This document shows positions 9,544-24,500 of a stretch of 64,000 nt of DNA, one piece after another; position 1 is the stretch's first letter, and each line of letters begins with the position of its first letter. The stretch is from Allolobophora icterica (Eukaryota > Annelida > Clitellata > Crassiclitellata > Lumbricidae): the NCBI GenBank assembly GCA_963556255.1, contig OY744611.1, positions 32,745,103 through 32,809,102 of the forward strand. Direction: 5' to 3'. A program made the translations under genes and the position numbers. The notes below the pieces were generated by a model. That model ran no database searches. It was not told where the DNA came from and saw only the letters and a list, made by a program, of their open reading frames with translations.

Positions 9544-12500
9544 ATGAAGCGAAAACGAAATAAGACGACAGAACCTGAAGAATGCAGAGGTATTTTATTT
9601 TCTGAATCTCCTGAAAATTTTTTGGGGTTGAATTTGTTGGCTTTTTGGCATGTATGCATGGCGTTTGTGTCATTACAGCTTTGTGTAAATTTAAACCTAT
9701 CTTGCAGTAGTGCATTTAGAAGGGACTTGCCAGAGATTCTTCAATAACTTGTGATGCTTAACTCTTTTTTTTATCTCACTTAAGTCCTTCCTATCAATTG
9801 ATTCCTTTTGTGTTGTAATGATGTCAATGTAGAAGTAAGCTGAATAGATTAGGTAAAGTTGCAACATGAAGAGTGTATTAACATTAGTGATGTACTCTAC
9901 ACCTAAAATTTTTCACACCAAATTTTTTCCAGATGATTCATCATAATATCTAAGGCTCCACAATAGCTTTCCAACACTGGCTGTATGATTGTAATACAAG
10001 GCAAGTTAGCTAATTTTTAAATTAAATTTCTGTGACAATCATTTTTCTTAGGTAAAGAAAAACAGAGAAAACTTGAAAAGAAAGAGAGACAGACAAACGT
10101 GGAAAAGAAGAACAAAAGCAGACACAAAGATCGAGAAATGAGAATCACTCAGGATCAAATGCTAAGCAGTCAGCAGGATCAAGAAGCAAGGGTTGATCAA
10201 GATCAAGCGTTATGCAGGAAGCAGAATCGAGTAACAAGGAATGATCGAGAGCGAACGAGGCACATTCAGCAGGATCGAGCAACAAAGATCAGTCACGCTC
10301 AAGTGGTGATAAATAGGCAGGATCGAGCAGCATGGATCAATGAGGATCAGACGATAACAAACAGTCGGCAGGAGGAGGAAGAGAATCCTGTTGTCCAAGA
10401 ATTTCATGCTGTTGTGGATGCCATTCTTGAGGCCACATCGGATGTTGATCTGGCTGAGATCATGGGTTCGTTCTCGACTAATCATTTGAGGCTTGTTTTA
10501 GCATTTTCAAGCGACTCTCAGAGTACAGTTGATAATAAATAAGTAGCTACTCCTTACTTTACATTCCAAAGCTACTGATATGTGGATTTTTGAGTGTGTT
10601 GGATGTTTCCAATATTTGGAAAAAATATCAATCAATTAATCAGTTTCGTTTATTCTATCCAAGCTGGCATGTGCACAACTTGTTACAGAGTTAAGGTAGC
10701 TACAATAATACTGTCATCAAAAACGAGCCCGTAAGTATGCAAATGACCCTTCTGTCATCTGAGGAGATACCTTGACTGTCTGTGCCTTAAACACTTTGTA
10801 CTGTATTGTTTTGTATATGGGCATTTATAAAGCGCGTCTCGCGGCATAGACCATTCAGAGGCGCTCCCAGTGCGCGAGACCTTGAGGTTTGACCCCCAAG
10901 TTTGATATGCGGGATGTATGAAAGCTTAATATTTCAGTACGGTATATAATAATTCTGGTTTAGTGGATAATTATGCTTTGTTGGTTAATCATTTCATGTA
11001 TTTATGGAGAAATGCAAAATAAAGAGGATATTCTTTATAGTGTATGAATACAGTAGTCCTACATTATCTTTATGCTTTATGTTTAGAAAATGATGCTGAG
11101 GATGAAGACATTTCAGCACTGTTCTCATCATCTGAATCCTTACTGGACGGGTCACTTTTGAAGTCGGTTTCGCTGGCATCGGGCCGACTCAAATGCTGCG
11201 GCTTAACAAACAAGGTCTGTGTGTTTGCTAAGACATGTGCAGCTTAACGACGTTAGATCAGATCAGAGGAAGGAGATAAGTTCTGTAAGCAAATTCTAAG
11301 AGACTGAATGGTTTAAAGATGAGTTGCAGTTTTGCGTAGAAGTGACCATCATCAGTTGTTCATAGATTATTTAGTTCTGACTATGGCTTCTCTTGAAGCG
11401 ACTGTCAGTCGATGCTTTGAGCATTGTGAGAAGAGTGCTTAAGAAGTTTCCAGATTCTAGAGGGTAGATCTATAGAAGTTTGTAACGACGGTGACCTGTT
11501 ATGGCTGCAAAAGTTTGCTTTTTGATATTGAATCTCTGTTCTTTTTTATTTTGATTTATAATTAATTAATATATTTTTCAAGGTTCCTTGCAAGAGACTG
11601 GTTCAGCTCTTGAAAGTTCTGCATCTGTGTTTGAAAATGGGAAATGTCGTACTTCCAGCATCTGAAATGGTATGTAGTACATCTGGACATTTTGGAACCA
11701 CTGTTACTATAGAGTCTACTTCCATGCTTTTTATATGGTGCCTTTTATGAAACTTTTTACCAGCAATATACTATTATTTTGAAAATTGTGTGCAAAGTCA
11801 AGCAGAAATGCGAATCTGGGCATGGTTAACACCTTTTAAGAACTAATTTAGGGAGCCAATGCGAATATGGGCGTGGTTAACACCTTCTAAGAACTAATTT
11901 AACTATAGCAGTCCACATCTGGACAGTTAGAGTACATTTTAGAATCTTTGAGGAGTGCTAGTGTGTTTCAGTTCTGCACATTAATGAATAATAATAATAA
12001 TAATTAATATAATATATATTCGTGTTTGTTGACAAGCTTACTGACACACCACAGTAAGTCACATTGAAACATATAACAGTACAATTATCAAGATCTGATA
12101 GAACACATGTCTTGGCAGCCTTTTAGGTGCTTGCTCATTATACAGTTGCTCCCTAGGGATTGGAAAGCTGAGTCAACCTATGAGGAGTTTACGGGTATCA
12201 AACCACGTCTTTCAAGATCTTATGTTCTTTGGGCAAGAGTGTTACCATTCGTCTTTCCCCGCTTTTCCACTGTAGGTAGTTTTTAAAGGGCTTTTAATGG
12301 TGTGCTGTAAAAAGAGGATCTTTAAATTTCTGATGACTGCTGATTGAGGCTTAGTGAGTAACTGGCTAACCTTTTGATAGTTTGTCATTTGAGCATATTT
12401 TGTTCCCATTCGGCTTTGGTTAAGGCTTCAGATGGGACTTTATTGGTTGAGCCCTGCATGTGTACAAAAGCCGCCAATAGTGACTTCCATCTATCTAAGC

Positions 12501-15500
12501 ATTATTTGTTTACAAGTGACCTTCTCGTTCTTAATTAATTTTGACACAATGCTTCTGAAAAATACTTAAAAGAGGTTGTATAAGTGTCTAGATACATAAA
12601 TTCATATATGCACATAAGAAAATATTTAATCTTTCCCAGGAGTCTGACATCACAGAAGATAGCTCAACAGACAGGGAAGCAGTCATCACAAGACTGTTAT
12701 CATCCTTGGATGCATCTCTGGCCATCTTGAATATCATGACATCTGCTGACATGCCAAAGATGGTTTATCTAGAGGACGTCATCCTCCGCGTCGTAAAAGT
12801 TGCCAAAGCACAACTTGAGAGCACATTGTACCCACAGTTCGACCCACTGTACAACACTGATCAACAGTTTGGTACGTCTCATATTGCTTGAATGCACATG
12901 TCTGGCCATTTATGTAGCTCCTTTTAAGAAGCTTTCAAACATAGCATGCACTTCATATAGGTGGTTTTACGAATTCTGCAATAGATTGTGCTGCAATGAT
13001 GACTATAGATGAGCTTTTTACAGTTGTGTTTAGTGTGTTGCATTTTTTAAATTTTTGTATTGGCAGTTTATGTAAAGTGTCAGTATCATTTGTATGGTTT
13101 TTTGTTGATGGTTTCACGTGAACTTATACTTGAATTGTGTCTTTTGCTTCATGATGATGGCACTACTGAAGTAATTAAATTAGACTAGAAATTGTATTTC
13201 AGTCTTAATTATGTAACATAGATCTGTGTATTTTACAAATTCAGCCAATTTAACTTTTTCGTACTAATTTTTAGTCAGAGGTCGTTCAACCTTGAAATCG
13301 AAAAAGTCGAAGGGTGCAACAGTTGTCCGCGACAAGAGTGTGTTGCAGATGTATGCATCACTGACCCAGGTCGTAACTCTGCTGTCAGATTTGGTCGACG
13401 TACAAGAACTGACGGACACCGTTGTGCTTGAAGTATTTACTTATTTATTTGTTTTCTTATATTTCTGAATTTATGTAGCACTTGTGTGGTACTTAAAAGG
13501 TGCTATGTTAAGTGTCTTGATACAGACATACATACATTCAAACTGAAGAAGTATTTTATTTTACGATGTAATAATATCATCATTCAATGCATCATTGAAA
13601 GCTAAATGCAACATAAGTATATATATATATCTTTGTGGGGCGTGGTGGCTGAGTGGTAAGTTCGGCGCCTTGTGACAGAGGGTTGCAGGTTTGAATCCCA
13701 CTCTAGCCGCTGCGTACGGACCTTGGGCAAGTCCTTCACTCGTGATTGCTCGTGGCGCTTCGGCGTGAAAACTCCGACACAGTATCAGTGCTGTAGTCGG
13801 GAGCGCCTCTGAGTAGTAGTAGACTTGAGGAGGCGCTATAGAAATATCCAAAATAAATAAATAAATAAAATATATGTGTGTGTGTATGTGTTTGTAACAC
13901 TGTATGTGCGATATACTTGAATATTTATCTAGGCCATTAGAAGAATCTCTCACAGTGCATATATATTGTAGTCTGGTTTTTTTTGGCATCCCTATCTAAA
14001 TACTGGATAAAATAATTTGACAACATGTGCTAATGTCAAGTTATATGTATAAAAACGTAGAACTTGCACCAAAAATAACTAACTTATAAATGCTCTAACG
14101 TGCTGTATAATTATGGGGAAGCACTGCTGATAAGACTTTATGATATGATGTTACGATGAGTTTTACAATGATAATTTAAAGTGATTTTTAAGTTTTTCCA
14201 GTGATCAATTTTCACAGGCTTCATCATTGGCAGTGTCGCCTTTTTTGGTCGAGAATGTGCACGAGTTACAATTGGTCGCCCTCAAGTTAACGTACAGGGT
14301 ATGTAGTATAATTCTGTATATTTGTACAATACCTTTTTAGAACCTGCCAAATTCAGAAGCCAACTTCAATTCTGCAACTTGAGGATTATGCTTAAACGTT
14401 CCTTCATATATTCGTCCAGTAAAAGTAAATATTGTATAGTTCCTGTTCAAAATCTCTACTCAGAAGTTTCATTTTGTAGCTGCTTATGGCGGCACTAGTC
14501 CTCACAGGTAATGCAACTTAGATGCAGCAATCTGACACCCAGAATGAAGTTTTGAGTGTTGCATAATTGATCAGAATGAGGTTCTATGTTTGTATCTGGA
14601 CACATGTATCGCTACTTCAGGAACCTATCAATGACTCGTTTAACTCTGAGGAGATTCTCTTCAAGAGGTGCTGTACAAATTTGCAATTGCAACTACAGTT
14701 TGGAAAAAAATTATTTCAGATCTTTAGTCGATACGAGAAACACCAACAGCTTATTCTTGAGGATATTCTGTCAGTTTTGGCCAAACTTCCGTGCAACAAG
14801 AAAAACGTCAAGACCTACAAGTAACCTTGTTTTGGCACTATGTAAACTTAAAATATTTATACTTGACAACATCAAAGGTGTAGCAAAAAGTTACTCAATA
14901 TAATACAGGAATATGTTCTTCTGGTCACTGTCTTCCTCTGCTTTAAACCATATTCAAATTGAAGTCATTTATTGACTGAACATGAAGACCATGTTAATAT
15001 AAATACAGCAATAAGAAGAAAAATCAAGTTTCAAAGTGACTAATAAGGGAGTGAATAGGTTGTGGTGAGGTCCTTTGCACCTATATTCACTTCGGCCTAT
15101 TCCAGGGTGCATAATGCATATTGATGGCAATGTGTCAAATATTTAAAATTTTCCATCCTTGTTCTTTTATTCTTTCTATCTATCTCCTGTCCTGCTAGGT
15201 ACGGTATTTTTTACGGAATATTTATGCCTTTTTAGGAACACTATCAAGAGAACTGACCGTGTTGATATTTTCATTGTTTATTTCACACACTTTAGAATCA
15301 GTGGCAGCAGTGTCCAGGTGCAGATGTTAACGGCTCTGACACTTCAGTTGGTTCAGTCCGTGGTGAAGCTTCCGAGGGAAACTCGGGACAACAGTGATCA
15401 GGACAACAAGGAGACGAGTCCAGAGATGGTGAGTATGCTAAAACAGCCCTGAAAGCCAGGTTCATTGTGGCATAATATTGCTAGCTACGAGCCCAGTGAA

Positions 15501-18500
15501 TTTGACTGTAGGCTAGTGGCTCGTATGCCTTCGTATGGGCACTACATCATTTTGTTATTCCTTAAAAACCTTTGACAGTGTAAACATGGTCAAAGTGTTT
15601 GGAGCTTTGACTGCTTTGTGATAAAATACCTCAACAAATTTAGCAGATGGATCATTCATAAGGTAATTTTGGCTGGTGGGGCATGCATTTGAGAGTTACT
15701 TTAAAGGTGCTATATGAATATCTATGTTACATTACAATATCTCCCACCTTCATTTGCTAGCTGAAACATGACTTAGAGTAACTTTATCACCAATCTGCCA
15801 ATCCAGCACCTTTGAGGAGTTTTTAGAAGTCACTTCACAAACATTCAACAGTGATTTTGTTTTGATAAAGCCGAGCCCCTTGAATAAACTGTTATCTCTG
15901 TTTTTGTGTTTCTGAGTGTTGAAGAAGTCCAGAGATTACGATTACCATGTTCGGATACATAGACAATATATACGCAACAGAAATTCTTACACTTAATAAA
16001 AACGTCCCCAAAAGGGCCTGCAAAACAAGTGTCCAGGGCCATCAAGAACCTTTGTTTGGCTGTGTCATGTAAGATTTAATGTTAAACTGTGAGATGAGAC
16101 ATGACACAGTTTTTGATTGCTTTGACTTCAGGCTGACGCAATGGCCAATCTTCTTTTGTCCTATGAGAAAGCGCTGAAAACTGCACATGTGTTTCTATCA
16201 CTCTTTCTGTCAAAGTGAGTCCTGATATACTTGTAGAGTTATTACCAGTGTGTGCTTGCTTGTGCTGAAACTGACTCAACAACCTGGCTTGTGAAGATAT
16301 GATTTGATTTTATGCTTGTTATATGATACGATGACATATTAAGGTAGGCAGATTGTTTGCTGAGCAAAGTCTACTGAAACAGTGCGTGAAGGCAGTGGAA
16401 GACTGTACCGATGTACTTGAAATAGGACATTTATATAGCGCCACTAGCGCAAAACAAATCAGTAGTGCTCTGCTCTGGCCTAGGTGATGTTAAGTGTCAT
16501 ATAAACCCAGACTATAACATCAGTTAGCAAAACAACGCACAGTAGGCCTAAACCAGAAGAGTCACCAATGGTGGCCCACGCACACGTAGGGCCAACAAAC
16601 GGATTTCCATTGACAGATGGCATGGATGTTCAGAGTCTCTGGACGAAGTTGTGTTGATAGGATCGTGAGACAACAGGTGACCACATTCACAGCACACGAT
16701 GACGCTGCTGCTGAGCAGTCCCTCATCGATAGAAGATGTAGCATGGGTAATTCGTCGAGCTCGCATTAGTATGTAGAAGAGGCAGTGGACAGTCCAGTGC
16801 AGAACGTGCTATAGGCTCGAGTTACGCCTGCATGTCCCCACAAGCAGAAAAGGCACAACAATCGCAGACCCAGTTGACTCAAGACTGGAACACAGAGCTC
16901 CCTTATGTATGCCGGATGTATCATGTTGTTGCACTTGTATGTATGTACTATCAAAGCATTTATATAGCACCTATTACCAACCTTTCAATTGTGCTATATT
17001 GATTGTAGGTGTACGACAAAGAGCGAAGATGACTACAGACCACTTTTCGAGAACTTTGTGATGGATCTGCTTGAAATGGCACATCATCCTGGATGGCCAG
17101 CTGTGGAGCCAGTCCTTATCCTTTTGAGCAATCTACTCGTATGTATTTGAAAGGCCCAATAGCATTTTAGTACATCTGTTTGACATTTCATTACGGGTAA
17201 TTGAATATAATATACTTGTATGCATTTTAAAAGGTGCTATAGAGGTTTCATAAATCAGTTTGATGATACTTCTAATGATCTGTTCTACTCATTTGCATTT
17301 TAATAGGTTCCTAGAAGGCGCTATAGAAGTTATTACATTGTTTCATATTAATTTAAAACTGATCTACTCACAGAAAGGTGAACATTACTTTTTATTTTGA
17401 AGGTAAGGTCAGCGTTAGCTTTGATTAGTAAGTAAGGTATTCATTAGATTTCATTAGTGAGATAAGTTGAACATTTAATTTAAATGATAAGGTAAGTTAG
17501 CAGTAAGCATTAGATTTGATGGGTTGGTAAGGTGAACATTTGGTTTAATGGGTAAGATAAGCGTTTTATCTGATTGGTAAGTGAGGTGAACATTAGATTT
17601 GACTCTAAATAAGGAATGCATTAGATCTGAATGACTGTGATCAGTCACAGCCTGTTTACTGATTCACTATAGTAATCTATGCTGTTTGACTTGTATCAGG
17701 TGAAGCAGTTTGGAACAAGGACCATTGACATGACTGCTCGAGTGGCTGCCTTGGGATACCTGGGTCTGATTGCAGCACGGTTGAGGAAGGATGTTGCGAC
17801 AAACCTTGGAGATGTTGGCATTGTCAGCCAAATACTGGCACAGCAGGGCCATCAAGTGAGCAATGCCTCCAATTTGTTTCCTTAATACAAACATGCATTA
17901 CATAATGGAGCTACCAGGTATATAAGAAATTAAGAAAAAGAAATTGTAAAATGTCTTCTAACCTGATCTGGAAATTTCTATGTATGGTCACTTTGAAAGG
18001 AATGCATGTATCTGAAACCGTTACACAGAGACACTCAACTGGTCACAGTCACCTGTTCAAATACAACTGTTGATTTGTTTTTTTGTCTGAACCACCAAGT
18101 TACACATTTTTTATTGTATAAGCAATAAATGTGTTATAATTTTTTACAGAATTCGGACACTGGTCAGAAGATGATTTGCGTACAAAAGCTTCTGCTGAAT
18201 TATCTGGTGGCAAAGTCCGAGACAGACAGTTCACTTGATGTGAGATGGCTTTAATTCTAATTAAGCATAACTATTTGTGTGCATTTATGCCAGTTATTAC
18301 CAATCAAACATTGTACCTGGCTATTTGTGCATTTCAGTTAACTCTCATAGGTGAATCATTGAAGCTTCTGCTGAGTCATCTTGCAGCAAAGGCTCAGTTC
18401 TTTTGATTTGAGGTGGCTTTAATTGTAACTAATATCTTTCAATTTAAGCCTGGCAAAACTGAATTTATTTGGCTTAGTAGTCGTGTGCAAATCTCCAGAA

Positions 18501-21500
18501 TTGAGTTTCTTGCCCTTCACTGTTCTTTTCCAAACGTCACAATCTCCACCTCTGTGAGTGATTTGGGCATTATCCTTGATCAAGAGCTAACGCTTTGCAA
18601 TCATGTATACAATGTCTGTCGATCTTGCTATGATCATCTTAGTCAGGTTCGCAATGTGCGACGATCGCTTACTGCACAAGCTGTCTCTGTGCTGATCCCC
18701 TCATTTGTCTCCTCTAGAATTGACTTTAGCAATGCTGTTTTTCTCTGGATTTGGCTCTTTTTTATCTCAAAATAGCAGTCTGTTCTAATTGCTTCAGCTT
18801 TTATGATTGATGGCACCCCAAAATTTTGCCATATCTCTGCCTACGTACAAGACACTTTGCACTTTTTTCCTATATTTCAACACACTGAGCATAGATTCTG
18901 CCTCTCATGCGAAATTGCCTATGGGGAACTGCCCCATCCTATCTCAGATCGTTGTATATCTCTGCCTCGTCTATTCCTGGTCGCAGGTCCCTCTGATCGG
19001 CTGTACATGATGTCGATGTCATCCCTTGGGCTAGGTTGTCCACTACCCAGCACAGAAGGTTTGCCATTGTTGGCCCTGTATCCTGGAATAGTCTTCCTTT
19101 TAAAATATAAAGTGAGCTAATAGTCTGTCACCTTCCTTGTTCCTCAAGTGGTTGAAGTCTGTTTTGTTTGATCGTGATTTCCCTGCTTGGAGATGAGTTT
19201 TTTTGTTGAAGTTGTGCTTTACACATTTTCACTTATGTTTAATGGCATTATTAATGGTGTACATTTGCAATTACTGTGTAATGCTACATATCAAATACTA
19301 CTTACACAAGGCTGCTTACATCAACTATACACTGTGAATGGGAAGATTAGATACGAGAGGTAAGACTGGCCACCCACCACTCTGTACCAACATTGAGCAA
19401 ATGACAGCTGTTTCTTAGGGTTATATAGATAATGGGACCGATCTTCTGAAATTTTGTTGTAGTTCTCTCGGCAATTTTACATGGCCCAGTGGTGCAGTGA
19501 CCATTTTCGAACTACATCCTCCTCAGCTGCCGTTCAGACTGTCAAGAGCAGCAATGGTCTGTCTAAAGAGATAACTGCCAAGTTGAAGAACAGCAATGGT
19601 CTGCCTAAAGAGATAACTGCCAAGTTGAAAAACAGCAATGGTCTGTCTAAAGAGATAACTGCCAAGTTGATCTACCCAACTTATCTATCTCTGTCAATGA
19701 AAACTTATCTCAGGTAGTATTGGCTGTATTATTTTCAGATTATTTATGGAATTGTTATTTAATTAGTTGTAATAAGTAGTAACTGATAAAGAATGACTTA
19801 GAATTTTCTTATTCCTTCTGTTTATGTCTAATACTATTAACTGATGGCATTGTCTAAGCATCCTGGTGTGTATGATCTTTTTGTTCATGTCAATCTGTTA
19901 TATGATATAAGTTGGCAAGGTAAGGTGCTATATAAATGGCCAGATAACTAACTAAATGCCTGGTGATGTTGTATATTTATGTTTGTGTATACATGTATGT
20001 GTGCATGATGTTGTATATTTTTTTTGTGTATACATGTATGCTTGCATGATGTTGTATATTTATGTTTGTGTATACATGTATGTGTGCATGTATGTATGAA
20101 GGGCATTGAAGGCACTTGATACACAAAAGTCTGAGGTACTTCAATGGGTGCTGTGCTAAGTGTGATGCTTTTTCGTATGGATTTTTAGCACAGAGGAGAC
20201 GCTTAGCAGTGACAGTGCCATGGCAGTTGCAAGATATTTGGCAGCCCACCATGCATTTTCTCAGTGTGCAGATATCTGTCTAATGCAGGTAACATCTGAT
20301 GAAATTTTATGACGTAAAACGTTAGATTGTAAGAGGATGATGTCATTGTTTCTTTTAAAATAATGAATCGATATGATTGAGCAAGTCATTATTGATATTC
20401 AGTTAGATTCATTTATACTGATCAAAGGTCATACATCTTATACAAGCATTTGAAAACTGTTCTTTCACTGGGATAGGACTGGGAGTGCCTCAGAGTAGTA
20501 TCCCAGAGAGGCACTATATAAGTGCTGTGCTCTGAGTGAATGAATGACAACAGGTCAACCATATCCGTTTCCTATTTACAAAACGTTATTGCTGTGCTCG
20601 GATCAATACTATTTAGAATGCAAATGGTTTATAAATAGCTTGTTGTAGTACAGTAGTAGTACAGTTGAATGTGTTTGTACCTACAAGTGCTCTACTATGA
20701 ATGCTGAAAGTTTTATCTAGAATTGTATGTTGAGTTTGATTATTAAACTACTTCATTATATTCCATAATTTAATTTTTCCTTGAATTGTTGCTGCCTTTT
20801 TTTAAACTGTGTTTTTATGCATGATTGATTTTAAGATGTGAGCATTGATCTTGACCTATAAATATTACTTACTGTTATTATGAATTGCATTTTTTTGTTG
20901 TTTTGGAATTCTGTCATGATAGATCCTATTGATTCTGGGTGAAACTACAACCGCAATTCGTTCCAAGGCCATGAAGTGCTTGGCCGGAGTCATCGAAGCA
21001 GATCCAAAAATTCTGTCTAAGGTCAGTCGCTGTCTGATCCTACTGGCAAGCAACATTGCTGGCACTGTTGTTCCACTATCACAAACTGTCGAAACACTTG
21101 GGTTCTGGACAGCAATTGTACATTTTGAACCCAAATAACAAACTTTGGCAAATCTTTGTTTTCATCATATCAGGGCAATATGTCACATTAGGTCTGCTCG
21201 TACCAAGGACATGTCTCAGACCATAGCCTGATGTCTTGGTGCCTTGATTATGCTAGCTCTGTGTTTGAAAACATGGCATGCATGAACCCATCTGTTATCT
21301 CACAGGGTTCAATAAAGATTTAATTCAATTGATGAAAGAAAGTGACATATAAGGATTTCTCTCACGATGTGTGTTTGATGGTGCTAATGCAAGAACTAAG
21401 CTGGAACAATTTTCCATTTACTGTTTGGGCCCATCACTATGGAATTTTCTTCCTCAGGATTTAAGAAATACTGTGACCATCAATCAATTCAAGCACAGAT

Positions 21501-24500
21501 TAAGAACTTTTGATTAGTATGTATCAGTGTGCACACATGTAATAACCTGGTGCAACTGCATCCTCCCCAATTTGCCTCATGATTGGCTACTTGTCGACTA
21601 CATATTTCACCTCCCTGTACTTCATAATCTATGTTATCAACTCGGTGTTTACTCTTTCATGTTAAAGTTAAAATGCATTATCTTCGTGTATTAACTTTGT
21701 CAGTGAACCAGCCAAGTCCTTAGCAAGTCTGTTTGACCCTTTTCAGCTGACTCATTGACCTGCCTCAGTGCTGTGCAGAAGTTACACTTTAGATTCTGTT
21801 GTGATACTTTCTTATGTGCTGGTGCTGGTGTGTATCAATAAACGAGTCTAAACATAGACATGATTGTATCTGGCTGTTTACATAGTACTTTTTAATTGCC
21901 TCATTAAAGTGCTGTATGAATACAGAGTATGTCTTTTTCATTAGGTTGAAGTTCAGGAAGCCGTGCACGGTCGATGCCTTGACCAGTCAACGTCTGTCCG
22001 GGATGCGGCCGTAGACCTCATCGGAAGAAATATACTCCAACATCAGCAGCTCATTGACACTTACTATGGCATGCTTTCCGAAAGAATATTAGTAAGTATC
22101 GACATTATATTCATCATCTTTATCATCATTGTAACTCATAGGTTAATAAAAAGGTGTCATATCAACATATAGACACTGTACAATTGTACATATGTACACG
22201 CAAGTGGTAACTGTCTTTCTTTTTGTCGTACGATCATTATCATTTCTAATATTTTCAGAAAAATTGGGATAATAGTAATGTGTAATTATTTGAATACTAA
22301 TGATCTGCCCTTCTGGCCATGAACATTTCATGCACCTTTCATCAAACTGAAAATTTCTCTTTCACTTTGGCTGGGTTGGGTGTACCTTTAGTAGACATCT
22401 TGAAGGAGCACTATGGATGCTGTTAAAAATTATAATTGCATCCGTAAACTCCAAATTTCTGAAGTGCCACTTGAAAGCTAAGCCCAGAGCACCAGCTGAT
22501 TCACGAGTGCTGAAAAATTATTGGGTGTTGATTTCACAGGACACTGGCATTAGCGTTCGAAAGCGAGTGATTGCCATCTTCAGAGACATTTGCGTTAGAT
22601 ATCCAACGTATCCAAAGGTGCCTGACATGTGCGTGCAGATGATCAGACGCATTGGGGACGAAGATGGTGTCAAGGTGAGCGTTGATCTCTTTTAGCCTTG
22701 ATTATAATTTATTTACTTAATTATTTATTTATTTATTGCATTTATTATGTGCACAAGGTCAGTATGTCTGAATCATCTGTGGCACAAGAGGTGTGCAAGC
22801 AAATTTTCCTGGGTCATTACACGGAGTCCACTCAATAGGTTCAAACCTGCAATCCCGGGACTGCGTAGTGCAATGTTATCAGTGCATCATTCATCATTTG
22901 ATCTCATGATGAAAAGTGTGTGTGCGTGGGTGTCCTTCCTCCAGAAGATCCTACAAACCTAAAATCGTACCTCTGAGAACTAAAATAAGGCTAGTGACGT
23001 GTGCCTTACCATTCTGTTATCTGACCTGGCCCTTTTGTCTTTCCAATGATGCCTTGCCTTTCCTGACTATGTACTGGACTGTATCACTGATCTTGTTCTA
23101 ATATCTATTACTGAAGTTTTGTATTGCATTCTACATCCTACTCTATGTATGAAAATTTAATCTGTTAGTTTATCTCATTTCATTAGTGAATTATTTGAAT
23201 TGTGTTACATTGTATTGTACATACAGTTATTCATTGTGCTTGCCAATCATGTTTCAGTAGTGAATTATGTAACATAAATTCTGCTTAGAAACTGGTGACG
23301 GAGACATTTGAGAGCATGTGGTTTACACATCTTCATCGCAGTGACACAAGTGCCATAAAGCAATGTGTTGACAACATTGTGTCTGTTGTTGCCGCCTGTC
23401 AACACTCATCTTTCTTTGATTGGCTCGAGCAACTCATCAGTAATGTTAGTAAAATTCCTTACATTACTTACATTATAGTTTCTTAAAGCTGCCACTTTCT
23501 ATAGTGAAACTTTGGTGAGGGTGCTCAGGCTGGTGAGCCAGAAGTGGGTAGATTCCAGGGCCCTGGATTCATGGGCTACTGCTCTGCGTGACTTGCAGTT
23601 TACTTCCCAGCTTACACCAGTAACAAGTTTTACTGCTGATGGGAAAAGTTGTGTATGAACTGCTTGCCAAGGCATAGCCTAGAAACATTGGTTGTATGTA
23701 GTGTGCTGTATTTGTCAATTTATATAGTGCCCCTTCCAGAACAAACTACTCAGAGGCACTCCAAATCGTTGGATCTCAGAGCAAGGGCATTACTGATCAA
23801 GCCACTGTGCTGCTAATTGGACAGTGTTCAAGCAAAGTACAGTGTAGATATACATATCTCATTTAATCTGGAAACTTCTTTTGTGGCGTTATTAGTATGT
23901 GCAAGGCATCAACTGCTGGTCACTGCTAAGCAACACTGCATTGCAGACCCACAGTTCACTAGACAAAACTAATCAAGATTTAGCCCTGCGACGGGAAGAC
24001 ATACTTCGGAGGTTACGCAGTCCTAAATAACATTGTTGAACTATTTTGTATGTTGAAGGATAGGCCTACTAGAAATATGCTTGGAATGATCTAAATAATA
24101 CAAATAAAAAAGTTACTATTTGGTGGTGGGAAATTGTTACAGCTGTTCATCATGTAAGTGGACAATTCTTTGTCAAACTTTTTAATGTGATCTGTGTGTT
24201 CTAGATGCTGAAGAAAGGGAAAGAGTCTCGAAATGCAGCCATAACAACCACCTGTCAGCTGATTGTCTCTGGTCTTGTTCAAAACGCTGCACTTCTCATG
24301 GAGCAAATCAAAGGTTGTTCACATGATGACAAATGATTCACTTCTATTTGTACTTCAGAGTCACAGTCACATCAGTGTAATGTAATGAAATGTTATGAAA
24401 CATTTTTATAGTGACAATAAGCACCTCTCTTAAAGATACTTTTCACTATTCTTAGCGGTGTTGTAGTTAATTTATAACAACAAGTACATTTGTAATCAAA

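Larger units (their letters stand above)
9506..14820 (+). other. NIPBL: NIPBL exon map, exons 2-9
   Basis: Exons are 9506-9589 (start codon 9544), 10052-10465, 11087-11214, 11583-11669, 12640-12871, 13275-13432, 14218-14298 and 14720-14820. Exon 3 encodes a very basic and Gln/Asp-rich segment. Its last part ([18 protein letters not shown]) resembles the helix before the HEAT region of human NIPBL. An alternative donor at about 10522 would keep the same phase and lengthen exon 3. From exon 6 onward the match to the family is continuous. Confidence 0.8.
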
